A stretch of DNA of 36,062 nucleotides from an uncultured Muribaculaceae bacterium. Lineage in GTDB: Bacteria; Bacteroidota; Bacteroidia; Bacteroidales; Muribaculaceae. Shown here piece by piece: positions 7,511-15,812 of the stretch. The stretch covers positions 1 through 36,062 of the forward strand of contig CAMWRV010000027.1 of the NCBI GenBank assembly GCA_947176745.1, given 5' to 3'. Under the pieces are notes generated by a model. It saw nothing but the letters and a program-made list of their open reading frames with translations. It was not told the DNA's origin and searched no databases. How positions within the stretch are numbered: the stretch's first letter is position 1; every line of letters begins with the position of its first letter. The position numbers and the translations under genes were made by a program.

Positions 7511-7549
7511 CAAAACAGAACGCATCCCGGCAGGCGTGCCGGGATGCGT
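7511..7549 (-). terminator. Terminator of the 940-residue secreted protein gene
   Basis: A perfect 13-bp stem, ACGCATCCCGGCA (7520-7532) with 7537-7549, and a 4-nt loop. On the minus strand it is followed by the T-rich tail TTCTGTTTTG. It lies 24 bp past the stop. The rest of 7428-7572 holds nothing I recognise. Confidence 0.7.
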
Positions 7550-7572
7550 GTTAATTAAGAGCTTGCGTCGTA

Positions 7573-10395
7573 TCAGAACATCACTCTTGCCGAGCGTGAT
7601 CCTTTGCGCACTATATAGAGACCGCGCACAGGAGTTTCGACACGCACTCCCTGAAGAGTGTAATATTCCGCATCTTCTGCATCTTCAGTCATGTCATCAA
7701 CACCGGTCTCAAGATCCTCCCCTTTGACAGTCTGTATGGGATTTTCTACAACAAGATATGAAGGTTCGATATGGTTATCCGCTCCCTCCTCGGCAGAGAA
7801 ACCGGAAGGAACGACCGGCACATACACGCGGGCAGTGACAGGATATGTAGTGTCGAGCACTTCTTTTGAAAGACCCTTGTGATATGTGTTATATTTCAGA
7901 CTTACAGTCTCAGTCCCGTTCTCCTCTGTATATTCGGGATCCTCACGGTAGAGATTTCCGGCATCGGGTGCGGTAAGCCAGTTCACATGACGATAAAGCT
8001 GCACATCGGAAAGAGGTGACACTCCGCTCTCGAGATCAAGAGCCATCCACTGGTTGACCAGTATGCCGTCCTTCTCAGTGACAGCGTCATGACTTGCCGA
8101 CGAGGCGTCATTGAGCGTCAGAACCGAAGTAGACATTACATGAATCGAGCTGTCGAGATTCACCCAGTGTAGACGGCATTCGCCCGATTCAAACTCAGGC
8201 AGGGCATATTCGTGCGAGGCAGAGAGCGGACATCCGTAGGCCTTTCCGGCCTCCATAGCGGCGAGCAGAGAGGAATTGTCCGATCCATATGACTCAACGA
8301 GATAATCGCGATATTCCCCGCAAAGACCGAGTCCGCACTCCACACGCATCGTTTTGCCACGCTCGACAATGCCGGCCACGATCTTGTGCGCGCCCTCTAT
8401 CTTAATCTGCGCGAGAATCTCAGTGTCGGCCGACACCCATTTCTCTTGCCCGGCGTCGTAAGAAAGCGAAGCCACCGAAGTGCCGTTCTCATATATATTC
8501 ACAGTCTGCGGAGCCGTTTTCCAGTCAATCATCTCAGGCACAGTCACTGTCAGATAATCACGACATTCACCTGCGACTATCTCTTCCGACGGGCCGTCTG
8601 CCCTGCTATCGCCGCCATCCCTGCTGTCAAGATCCTGACGGGTATAGGGTCCGGCCAGCTCAAACTCCGGCCTTATGTCGGGAACGGTCACAGCATCGGT
8701 AGAAAGCTCGTTGCCGTCTTCTGGCTTGGTGGAGTCATCCTTGTTGAAGTAAAGTCCGTAAAGAAGCGTATGCGCCATATCTTCATCCACATCGGCAGTA
8801 ATGTCATCAAGCTTCACCGCGATAGCTGAAAGATCTACAGTTCCTGTTAAGGGATCGTAGACAAGATCATCGTTTTGTCCGCTTGTGATCAAGCTTTTGT
8901 CTTTTGCGAAATACCACTTGTACTTCCAGTTGCCTACAAGAGGTTTTTCTTTGCTGAGCTTGAGATAACCCACCGGGGTATAGGAAGTCGATCCATCAGA
9001 GCCCTCGTTGATCGAGGCGACTGTAAGCTCCACATACCATTCTTCTCCGGTTAGAGACGGGCCTGTATGTGTCCAGTATGAAGACTTGTCGCTTGTGCTT
9101 TCTGGTATGGCTGCCACACTCAGCGGCAGGTCGGGATCGTTGGAGAACATGGCCATGTCGGAATAACTGTTCTGATATTTCACCGAACCCGTCAGCGACT
9201 TGCCATACGACACGGAAGCGGCAGGAATCACGTCCATAGTCACGACAAAAGGATATTTCACTTCTCGCGGTTTCGGCAGCCTGACGTAGGCATAATGCAC
9301 ATTAGTGGCGCCGAGATCCACATCAAGCACACTGATGCGGCGCAGCTTTAGTCCCCAGACCGGACGGTTTCCGAGTTCTTCCGCTGTCGGGATCACCATG
9401 TTGACCGAGGCCTTGCCTCCGCCTATGAGTTCCACGCCCACCGCATCGACCTGTGTTGTCTTTGCGATCTCGTTGCCGAACTGGTCGATAAACACGAGCT
9501 CCACGGCTTTGCCGAGATTAAGGTCGAGCGCCGAACCGCTCGTGAACACAAATCCGACCTCCGCGCCATAGGGAAGCTGCTCGCCGGCGTGAACGGTGTA
9601 GTAGACGCCTCCGATATTAATCGACGACACAACACCGTCTTCCAGATTGTTATTGACAAGAGTCTTGCCCGAAGTGAAGGCCATTCCGGCCACAGAACCC
9701 GACGCGTCGGGGAAATATTTCTTTATTATGGGCACCTCCGTGAAGTCATCGACAAACGCATAGTGCACTGAAATCTTGCTTATCACATCGGCCGACACAC
9801 CGCCGATTCCGAATCCGAAACTGTCGAATTCCATCGGATTGCCGTCATTGTCGGTATCAGGAGCGACAACGACAAGAGTCTGTATTCCCTTGCCGCCGAT
9901 CGAGATGAGACTGAGGTTGAGCACATCGAGTTCTTCCGACGATGCGTTCTTTGTGTAAACCAGCTCTCCGTCTTTGTAAAAATAGATCACAAACATCTTC
10001 AGGACGTCAGCCGTCAGCAGCGAGAAATCATTGCCGGAGGTCGATACGGCAAAACCGACCTTCGTGCCGGGTCCGTAGACAGTGCCGTTGCCATTCTTCA
10101 TGACAATTGTCTGGCCAAGGATAAGATCACCGTCGACAAGATTGCCGGTCGATGAGGAATTGGAGGGATCATCATCGGTTATATTGCCAAGATTCTGCAT
10201 CACAGACTGACCGATAAGATTCAGACCGTCCCACTTTCCGCCTTCGGCCCTCCATCCCTCGGAAGCGAGAAGCGGATGACCGTAGAAACCTTCATAAATT
10301 CCGTCTTCGTTCGGCAGGGAGGCCGCATGGCCAGCCGGCGCAAACAGAACCAACAGCGAGACCATCAGAAAACCAAATAAGAATTTAGTTGTCAT
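7573..10395 (-). CDS. Large secreted multi-domain protein, function unknown
   Basis: 940 residues. A clear signal peptide (residues 1-24, ending PAGHA) sends it across the inner membrane. The mature part is acidic and strand-rich, with no catalytic motif I recognise. Two similar blocks occur near residues 75-210 and 240-370: each has an "xYGxGxxVGFxxxxG" segment, a "DVL/DLN...FVIYFYK/VFIDQFGN" segment and a closing VHYAYV/FVDD strand, which suggests a duplicated beta-sandwich. The C-terminus, YYTLQGVRVETPVRGLYIVR plus a basic tail, resembles the short C-terminal cell-surface or type IX-like sorting signal common in Bacteroidales. It is a single-gene unit with its own promoter and terminator. 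A surface adhesin or binding protein is possible but not shown. Confidence 0.75.
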   Translation of the reverse strand: MTTKFLFGFLMVSLLVLFAPAGHAASLPNEDGIYEGFYGHPLLASEGWRAEGGKWDGLNLIGQSVMQNLGNITDDDPSNSSSTGNLVDGDLILGQTIVMKNGNGTVYGPGTKVGFAVSTSGNDFSLLTADVLKMFVIYFYKDGELVYTKNASSEELDVLNLSLISIGGKGIQTLVVVAPDTDNDGNPMEFDSFGFGIGGVSADVISKISVHYAFVDDFTEVPIIKKYFPDASGSVAGMAFTSGKTLVNNNLEDGVVSSINIGGVYYTVHAGEQLPYGAEVGFVFTSGSALDLNLGKAVELVFIDQFGNEIAKTTQVDAVGVELIGGGKASVNMVIPTAEELGNRPVWGLKLRRISVLDVDLGATNVHYAYVRLPKPREVKYPFVVTMDVIPAASVSYGKSLTGSVKYQNSYSDMAMFSNDPDLPLSVAAIPESTSDKSSYWTHTGPSLTGEEWYVELTVASINEGSDGSTSYTPVGYLKLSKEKPLVGNWKYKWYFAKDKSLITSGQNDDLVYDPLTGTVDLSAIAVKLDDITADVDEDMAHTLLYGLYFNKDDSTKPEDGNELSTDAVTVPDIRPEFELAGPYTRQDLDSRDGGDSRADGPSEEIVAGECRDYLTVTVPEMIDWKTAPQTVNIYENGTSVASLSYDAGQEKWVSADTEILAQIKIEGAHKIVAGIVERGKTMRVECGLGLCGEYRDYLVESYGSDNSSLLAAMEAGKAYGCPLSASHEYALPEFESGECRLHWVNLDSSIHVMSTSVLTLNDASSASHDAVTEKDGILVNQWMALDLESGVSPLSDVQLYRHVNWLTAPDAGNLYREDPEYTEENGTETVSLKYNTYHKGLSKEVLDTTYPVTARVYVPVVPSGFSAEEGADNHIEPSYLVVENPIQTVKGEDLETGVDDMTEDAEDAEYYTLQGVRVETPVRGLYIVRKGSRSARVMF

Positions 10396-10582
10396 AACTA
10401 TTCGTGTTTAGATTTATTTAGATTATGTTAGTGTTCCTGTTTACTTCGAAATATGGCGCACAGAATCACCGTCGCCCCTGAAAAGGGCAACCCACATAGG
10501 CCGGAAAATCCGTGCATCGATAAAAAATTGCAAGACACTCCGCATTGTGGAATGCAAACCTTGGCACTGCGGAAATGCGGCG
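10396..10582 (-). other. Long 5' leader of the 940-residue protein gene
   Basis: If transcription starts from the promoter at 10583-10613, the leader is about 180 nt. It can form a CCGCAT/ATGCGG stem near its 5' end and a GCCC/GGGC stem in the middle (about 10476-10491). I recognise no riboswitch class; regulatory use is a guess. Confidence 0.35.
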
Positions 10583-10613
10583 CAAAATTAATACATATAT
10601 TCGAGATTCCGAA
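10583..10613 (-). promoter_or_regulatory. Promoter of the 940-residue protein gene
   Basis: Minus strand: TTCG (10610-10613, one mismatch to TTTG), a 19-bp spacer, then TAATTTTG (10583-10590). An A run lies at 10625-10636, just upstream. The interval to the next promoter at 10782 holds nothing else I recognise. Confidence 0.6.
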
Positions 10614-10781
10614 CGCCGCGACATAAAAAAAAAAAACAAATGCAATAGTTTGCCCTCTTTTTACCAATATTGACCCATAAAGAACATTCATTCACCATCG
10701 ATAAAGAGATACATTGGGGATGTCTGAACATATATGCACTCTCCGTAAAAAAGACTCCTTTCATCAAAAAGGGAAACTGCT

Positions 10782-10813
10782 GTTGACAGATTGCAGGGAA
10801 AACACTATATTTG
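10782..10813 (+). promoter_or_regulatory. Promoter of the UbiA-HAD operon
   Basis: GTTG at 10782-10785, a 20-bp spacer and TATATTTG at 10806-10813. It overlaps the in-frame TTG at 10811, so translation cannot start there; the ATG at 10865 leaves a leader of about 45 nt. Confidence 0.7.
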
Positions 10814-10864
10814 CATTGTCGGGAGAACCGAAGAGCGGTTCGAAGAAACCTCCCCGCATTCCGC

Positions 10865-11767
10865 ATGAGACTCATAAAAGATATAATCAGACTTATAAGA
10901 GTGAGACAATGGGTCAAAAACCTGTTTGTTTTCCTGCCGCTGATATTCGGCGGCGGCCTGATGTCGGCCTCCGGTCTTCTCGCCGGCGCGGGGGTGTTTC
11001 TGTGCTTCTGTCTGGCATCATCGGCCATATACGCGCTCAACGACGTGGCCGACCGCAAGACGGATAGTCTTCATCCCGCAAAAAGCCACCGGCCGGTGGC
11101 TTCGGGCCGTATACGGCCCGAAGCGGCGGGCGCGGTCTCAGGCGGACTCGGCGCGGCGGCTCTCGCGGGAGCCGCATGGATGTTCCCACACGATCCGACG
11201 GTGTGTGCCGTTATCGGGGCGTATCTGCTGCTCAATGTCCTGTATACCTATCTGCTCAAGCACATGGCGATAATCGACGTACTGACGATAGCGACCGGGT
11301 TTGTGCTGCGGGTCTACGGCGGAGGCGCGGCATGCGGAATAGACGTCTCTCCGTGGCTCACGGTCATGGTGTTTCTCTCCACTCTCTTCATCGCGTTCGG
11401 AAAGAGGCGCGACGACCTGATGACCGCACAATCCGACAACGCACGGGAACCTGTCGCGCTGCGCAGATCTGTAGTCGACTATACTCTCGGATTCATCGAC
11501 CAGACCATGACTCTGCTTGCCTCGTGCATGATAGTGGCATATATAATATATACACTCCAGCCGGAAGTCTGCGAGCGCTTCGGCTCTGAGCAAGTCTATC
11601 TGACCACGGTCTTCGTAATCGCGGGCGTTCTGCGCTACATGCAGAAAGCCATGGTGAAGAACGAGACCGGCGACCCGTCGGCACTTGTCACCCGCGATCC
11701 GTTCATCATAGGATGCGTGGCGTGCTGGCTGGCGGCCTTCATCTTCATAATCTACATCGCGCCATGA
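10865..11767 (+). CDS. UbiA-family membrane transferase, like decaprenyl-phosphate phosphoribosyltransferase
   Basis: A 300-residue integral membrane protein with about eight or nine hydrophobic segments. It has the UbiA aspartate motif NDVADRKTDSLHP (residues 59-71; Asp60, Asp63 and Asp67) followed by KSHRPVASG, and the second motif FGKRRDD near residue 180. The RQWVKNLFVF start, the SLHPxKxHRP pattern and the GKR motif are characteristic of the branch that includes mycobacterial DPPR synthase (Rv3806c), which moves phosphoribose from PRPP to a polyprenyl phosphate. The exact lipid substrate here is unknown. The stop codon overlaps the next gene's start (ATGA), so the two are translationally coupled; the partner phosphatase would fit removal of the 5-phosphate. 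Start 10865 chosen because of the promoter. Confidence 0.82.
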   Translation: MRLIKDIIRLIRVRQWVKNLFVFLPLIFGGGLMSASGLLAGAGVFLCFCLASSAIYALNDVADRKTDSLHPAKSHRPVASGRIRPEAAGAVSGGLGAAALAGAAWMFPHDPTVCAVIGAYLLLNVLYTYLLKHMAIIDVLTIATGFVLRVYGGGAACGIDVSPWLTVMVFLSTLFIAFGKRRDDLMTAQSDNAREPVALRRSVVDYTLGFIDQTMTLLASCMIVAYIIYTLQPEVCERFGSEQVYLTTVFVIAGVLRYMQKAMVKNETGDPSALVTRDPFIIGCVACWLAAFIFIIYIAP

Positions 11768-12369
11768 CAAAGATACACCTGTTCGATTTCGACGGCACCA
11801 TCACGCGCCATGACTCCTTCACCGGATTCATTCGCCATGTCCACGGCGTCGGCGGTCTGCTGCGCGTGCTGCTTGTCTCGGCTCCGGCCATAATCCTGTG
11901 GAAAACCGGATTGAGGAGCAACACATATGCCAAACTGCGCATGTTCGCAGCTGCATTCAAGGGAATGCCTGCCGAAGAGTTCCGCCACGCCGGCGAGACA
12001 TATGCAGACAGGATCAACCGTATGGTCAGACCCGAAATAAAGGCCGCCCTCAACGCGGCGGTGAGCCACGGAGAGACCACCGCCATCGTGTCGGCGAGTC
12101 TCGGAGACTGGATCCGGCCATGGGCCGCAGGTCAGGGCGTCGGCACAGTCATAGCGACCGAAGCCGAGACAGGTCCCGACGGACGGCTTACAGGACGCTT
12201 CTCCCGGCCCAACTGCCAGCACGCCGAGAAAGTGAGACGCATAATAGAGGCTTTCCCGCAACTCGCCGACTCTCGCTCCGAATTTCATGTAACGGCATAT
12301 GGCGACAGCGACGGCGACAGCGACATGCTCGGATTTGCCGACGAGGGAATCCGGGTGCGCCACTCCTGA
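11764..12369 (+). CDS. HAD-IB family phosphatase
   Basis: A 201-residue soluble-type phosphatase. Motif I is FDFDGT (Asp8 and Asp10), motif II is the Ser in IVSASLGDW near residue 117, and motif IV is AYGDSDGDSDML near 180. This is the pattern of the subclass with a helical cap (SerB/PSP-like). One hydrophobic stretch near residues 33-48 (LLRVLLVSAPAIILW) may touch the membrane, as in HAD-IB proteins that act on lipid-linked substrates. It overlaps the UbiA gene by 4 bp, so it probably dephosphorylates that enzyme's product (polyprenyl-phosphoryl 5-phosphoribose). That is inference; in mycobacteria a different phosphatase family is proposed for the step. Confidence 0.8.
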   Translation: MTKIHLFDFDGTITRHDSFTGFIRHVHGVGGLLRVLLVSAPAIILWKTGLRSNTYAKLRMFAAAFKGMPAEEFRHAGETYADRINRMVRPEIKAALNAAVSHGETTAIVSASLGDWIRPWAAGQGVGTVIATEAETGPDGRLTGRFSRPNCQHAEKVRRIIEAFPQLADSRSEFHVTAYGDSDGDSDMLGFADEGIRVRHS

Positions 12370-12423
12370 CGCAGACTTTTCCAGATTTTTAAACCAGTAA
12401 ACAACACTCTAACCTATCCAGAC

Positions 12424-14064
12424 ATGAATAAATTACTATGGGGCACACTGATCGGGGCCCTCGCAATCGGATCGGCCGACGCCGACGCCTGCACAAACCT
12501 GATCGCGGCGAAGGGAGCCACGACCGACGGCTCCGTCATGATGACGTATTCGGCAGACTCCCACAATCTCTACGGATTCCTGCATCACAGTGCTGCGGCA
12601 AAACATGCCAAGGGGGAGACCCGCAAGATTTTCGAATGGGACACCAACAAACCGCTCGGAGAGATACCCGAGGTTGCAGAGACTTATAATGTGATCGGCA
12701 ATATGAACGAGCATCAGGTCGTGATCGGCGAATCGACATGGGGAGGACGCGAGGAACTCGCCGACACCACCGGACAGGCCGTGATGGACTACGGCTCGCT
12801 GATCTATGTGGCTCTCGAACGCTCTCGCACCGCCCGCGAGGCTATCGACGTGATGACCGACCTTGTGGCCCGCCACGGCTACGCTTCGGGCGGCGAGTCA
12901 TTCACAATAGCCGACAAGAACGAGGTGTGGGTGATGGAGATGATAGCCAAGGGAGCCGAGAAAGGAGCGGTGTGGATAGCTGTCCGGATCCCCGACAACG
13001 CCATAACCGGCCACGCCAACGAGCCACGCATCCGCAAGGTCAATCTCAAGGACAAGGAGAACGTGCGCTATTCGAAAGACATGATATCGTTCGCCCGCAA
13101 GCGCGGCTATTTCAGCGGCAAGGATGAAGACTTCTCGTTTGCTGACGCCTACGGCGAGCATGACCCCTCGACACGCCGCGGCTGCGACGCACGCGTATGG
13201 AGCTATTTCCGCCGGTTCAACAAGGATGCCGACAAGTATTTCGCATGGGTCAACGCCGACAGCAACGAGCCGATGCCTCTCTACATAGTGCCCGACCGCA
13301 AGGTCTCGCTCGCCGAGATGCAGGAGTCGATGCGCGACCTCTTCGAGGGCACACCCTATGAGATGACCTCGGATGTCGGCGCTGGCCCGTATCACGTGCC
13401 TTACCGCTGGCGTCCGATGGAATATGAGGTAGACGGCAAGAAATACTGCATGGAGCGCGCCATAGCCACCCAGCAGACCGGATGGAGCTTCGTGAGCCAG
13501 AGCCGCGACTGGCTGCCCGACCCTGTCGGCGGCGTCCTCTGGTTCGGCACGGACGACACCAACACTTCTGTCTATATGCCTATATATTGCGGCGTCACCG
13601 AAGTGCCCGCCGAGCTTGCCGAGGGCGACATCAACACCCTCTCGCTCGACGCCAATTTCTGGGTCAACAACATCGTGGCCAATCAGGCCTACAACCGCTA
13701 TGACCAGATGATTCCCGACATTCGCAAGGTGCAGGGCAGTCTCGAGGGCGGTTTCCAGAAATCGCGGCCCGAGGTTGAGGCGTCTCTTCAGGGCATAGTG
13801 GCTTCGGGCGACATGGACGCATACCGCAAGGCTGTCAACGCCGAGGCCGCAAAAGTTGCGAAAGAGGCAACCGACGCCTACCGCACTCTCGCCGGATACC
13901 TGTTTGTGAAGTGTATGGACGGCAATGTGAAGAAAACCGACGCCGACGGCAACTTCATCAAGTCGGAATACGGCATGCCGGTCTATCCGACATTCCCCGG
14001 CTACGACAAGAAGTATTACGAGAACATCGTCAAGGAATCGGGCGACCATTTCCTTATCAAGTGA
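12424..14064 (+). CDS. Secreted C69-family dipeptidase
   Basis: 546 residues, cleaving dipeptides from peptides or peptide fragments. The N-terminal 22 residues form a signal or propeptide, and Cys23 in ADACTNLIAAKG is the expected N-terminal nucleophile exposed by processing, as in peptidase C69 (PepD-like, Ntn-hydrolase fold). Conserved blocks follow: TTDGSVMMTYSADSH, a GESTWGGREEL segment near residue 100, and a WVMEMIAKG block. Length and layout match secreted Bacteroidales members. It lies 54 bp after the HAD gene on the same strand, but its function is unrelated, so read-through is possible rather than shown. Two peptide transporters lie 3.6 kb downstream. Confidence 0.85.
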   Translation: MNKLLWGTLIGALAIGSADADACTNLIAAKGATTDGSVMMTYSADSHNLYGFLHHSAAAKHAKGETRKIFEWDTNKPLGEIPEVAETYNVIGNMNEHQVVIGESTWGGREELADTTGQAVMDYGSLIYVALERSRTAREAIDVMTDLVARHGYASGGESFTIADKNEVWVMEMIAKGAEKGAVWIAVRIPDNAITGHANEPRIRKVNLKDKENVRYSKDMISFARKRGYFSGKDEDFSFADAYGEHDPSTRRGCDARVWSYFRRFNKDADKYFAWVNADSNEPMPLYIVPDRKVSLAEMQESMRDLFEGTPYEMTSDVGAGPYHVPYRWRPMEYEVDGKKYCMERAIATQQTGWSFVSQSRDWLPDPVGGVLWFGTDDTNTSVYMPIYCGVTEVPAELAEGDINTLSLDANFWVNNIVANQAYNRYDQMIPDIRKVQGSLEGGFQKSRPEVEASLQGIVASGDMDAYRKAVNAEAAKVAKEATDAYRTLAGYLFVKCMDGNVKKTDADGNFIKSEYGMPVYPTFPGYDKKYYENIVKESGDHFLIK

Positions 14065-14101
14065 CCGCTGACACACGCCTGACAGCGGCGCCCCGGTCGC
14101 G

Positions 14102-14362
14102 TCAGCCGTCGTTGTCGCGGCGTTCGATCCGGTTGCGTATCTTCTCGTAACCCACCCATCCGAGCAGAGCGACAAACATCAGGACGGCCGCCACAATGAC
14201 AACGGCCTGTATGGCCACCCTCAGCGCCCCGAGAATGATGCAGACCACGCATCCGACCACACAGAGGGCGATGAACCAAAGCACCGCCTTGATCATGAAT
14301 GAGTCGTGCTTTCCATCGCGTTCTCTCCGGCCGTCAGTACCCTTATAATCGTTTTCCTCCAT
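14102..14362 (-). CDS. Small membrane protein with two predicted helices
   Basis: 86 residues, family not recognised. A hydrophilic, charged N-terminus (residues 1-22) is followed by two hydrophobic stretches (about 24-47 and 50-71) with little loop, and a basic C-terminus (KIRNRIERRDNDG). It is probably an inner-membrane protein with a hairpin topology. The ATG at 14360-14362 lies inside one arm of a perfect 18-bp inverted repeat. A second possible start is Met23 (ATG at 14296), just before the first helix, which would avoid the hairpin. No neighbour suggests a function. Confidence 0.6.
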   Translation of the reverse strand: MEENDYKGTDGRRERDGKHDSFMIKAVLWFIALCVVGCVVCIILGALRVAIQAVVIVAAVLMFVALLGWVGYEKIRNRIERRDNDG

Positions 14363-14408
14363 AGTCTTGCATATTGGTTTCCAATTATAACAAGACTATG
14401 GAGGAAAA
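14352..14408. repeat. Perfect 18-bp inverted repeat around a start codon
   Basis: Arms at 14352-14369 and 14391-14408 are perfect reverse complements. The 21-nt loop contains a second 5-bp stem (14373-14377 with 14381-14385). On the minus strand the ATG of the small membrane protein (14360-14362) lies in the second arm, while another ATG (14370-14372) lies in the loop and opens a nine-codon frame (MQDYGGKRL) that overlaps the gene out of frame. There is no T run after the stem on either strand, so it is not a standard terminator. Confidence 0.9.
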
Positions 14409-14465
14409 TTGTTCATGCCCGCATGAGCGCGTGGCTGTCATGCGCGGCGGTTTATTGTGCGACGG

Positions 14466-15647
14466 TTACTGCGCGGCGGCTATCCGGTAGATCTCGCGGC
14501 AGTCATCCATCGACAGAGGCACATAATTGCCGAGCGTCTTGCCGACGTTGCGTTCGAGCGACTCGACCATTCCGTCGATATCCGGCTCGCATCCGATGAG
14601 TTCGCGCAGATTGGTCGTGAGTCCCAGACCGTGATAGAAGTTGCGGAGTTCCGATATGCCTTCGTCGATGATCTCGTCGGTGGTCTTCCCCGCCGGGTTG
14701 ACCGACATGACGTTGATAGCGAAACGCCACAGTTTGTCAGGATTGCGCGAGGCGCAGAATGTCATCCACGCCGGGATCATGACCGCCAGTCCGGCACCGT
14801 GTGCCACGCCATAGAAAGCCGATATCTCATGTTCGAGACGGTGCGAAGACCAGTCTTCGACCTTGCCGACACCGCAAAGTCCGTTGTGGGCGAGAGTTCC
14901 CGCCCACATCATGTCGGCCCGCGCATCGTAATTGTCGGGATCCACTCTGAGTGTGAGGGCCTGATCCATGACATCGCGCATGATCGCCTCCGAATAGGCG
15001 TCGACAAGCTGGGTGCCGGTCGTATTGGAGAAGTAACGCTCGTAAATGTGCGCCATCATGTCGACCACGCCGTAGGCGGTCTGATTCCAGGGGAGCGACA
15101 GGGTAAGCTCCGGATTCATGATCGCAAAGCGGGGACGCAGGAGTCCGGGATACCTGACCGAAATCTTCTGACGCGTCTTCTCGTTTGTTATCACCGAGTT
15201 GCCGCTCCCCTCCGACCCTGCGGCCGGGATCGTGAGTATCACTCCGACCGGAAGAGCGAAACGCGGAGTCTCCTTACCAGTATAGAAATCCCAGAAGTCG
15301 CCGGGATAGACCGCGCCGAGCGCGATGCCCTTTGCCGCGTCGATCGGCGATCCTCCGCCGACGGCGAGGATGAAATTGACCGACTGCTCGAGCGCGAGCG
15401 CAATGCCCTTATAGACGCTTTCTGCCGTCGGGTTCGGCTGAATGCCGCCATACTCGACAAAGAGGACTCCGGCTGCGGTCAGCGAGTCTTCCACCTGCTG
15501 GAGAAGACCGGTCTCTCGGATACGCTCCGAACCGTAGACTATCATTACCTTCGTGGCTCCGCGGCTCGCGAGGGCGGTGCCAGCCTTGCTCTGGGTGTCG
15601 CGCCCGAATATGAACTCGGTGGGCGAACAGAATGTGAAATTTTCCAT
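14466..15647 (-). CDS. Iron-containing alcohol dehydrogenase, YqhD/BdhA type
   Basis: A 393-residue cytoplasmic oxidoreductase that reduces aldehydes with NAD(P)H. The cofactor motif GGGSPIDAAK lies at residues 97-106. The metal ligands expected from E. coli YqhD (Asp194, His198, His267, His281) appear here as Asp196 and His200 (in VVDMMAHIYERYF), His269 (SSHRLEHE) and His283 (GVAHGAGLAV), each shifted by two. The N-terminal NFTFCSPTEFIFG is typical of butanol dehydrogenase-like members. Full length. Two 15-bp direct repeats abut its start codon. It is followed by the small membrane-protein gene on the same strand, 103 bp away. The physiological substrate cannot be read from sequence. Confidence 0.9.
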   Translation of the reverse strand: MENFTFCSPTEFIFGRDTQSKAGTALASRGATKVMIVYGSERIRETGLLQQVEDSLTAAGVLFVEYGGIQPNPTAESVYKGIALALEQSVNFILAVGGGSPIDAAKGIALGAVYPGDFWDFYTGKETPRFALPVGVILTIPAAGSEGSGNSVITNEKTRQKISVRYPGLLRPRFAIMNPELTLSLPWNQTAYGVVDMMAHIYERYFSNTTGTQLVDAYSEAIMRDVMDQALTLRVDPDNYDARADMMWAGTLAHNGLCGVGKVEDWSSHRLEHEISAFYGVAHGAGLAVMIPAWMTFCASRNPDKLWRFAINVMSVNPAGKTTDEIIDEGISELRNFYHGLGLTTNLRELIGCEPDIDGMVESLERNVGKTLGNYVPLSMDDCREIYRIAAAQ

Positions 15648-15682
15648 GAGGTCTTATCTATTTCCAAGAGGTCTTATCTATT
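15648..15682 (-). repeat. Two 15-bp direct repeats before the alcohol dehydrogenase ATG
   Basis: GAGGTCTTATCTATT occurs at 15648-15662 and again at 15668-15682, a 20-bp period, close to two helical turns. The first copy touches the start codon. It could be a repressor site or a recent small duplication of the translation start region. Confidence 0.8.
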
Positions 15683-15746
15683 GGCATGAAACGGGGATCG
15701 TCAATGCAGAGCCCGCCGATTCATGCGTATCTATGGTATATAACAA

Positions 15747-15780
15747 ACCCGGGACACCTGATTATTGTGGTGTCCCGGGT
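15747..15780 (-). terminator. Terminator of the HIT gene
   Basis: A perfect 12-bp stem, ACCCGGGACACC (15747-15758) with 15769-15780, and a 10-nt loop. On the minus strand the tail is TTTGTTATAT, a weak T tract. It lies 33 bp after the HIT stop and 100 bp before the alcohol dehydrogenase start. Confidence 0.7.
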
Positions 15781-15812
15781 AAAAATATCGTTGCAGCGGC
15801 GGGCCCGCCCTG

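Noticed and set aside
7363-7554. 63-codon ORF starting inside small-RNA copy 2
   Set aside because: It reads through the terminator hairpin and T run. In copy 1 the frame continues into different sequence, so only the part within the repeat is shared.
10811-10864. Upstream TTG start for the UbiA-family protein
   Set aside because: The TTG lies inside the -7 promoter box TATATTTG, so it would not be in the mRNA.
12898-14175. 425-codon minus-strand frame opposite the C69 dipeptidase
   Set aside because: Mirror of the dipeptidase codons; the plus-strand product has catalytic Cys, signal and family motifs, the antisense one has none.
14352-14408. Terminal inverted repeats of a small transposable element
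   Set aside because: The arms are only 21 bp apart, no flanking target duplication is visible, and there is no second copy in the window.
14457-15689. 410-codon plus-strand frame opposite the alcohol dehydrogenase
   Set aside because: The minus-strand product has the full cofactor and metal motifs; the plus-strand translation is Arg/His-rich and featureless.
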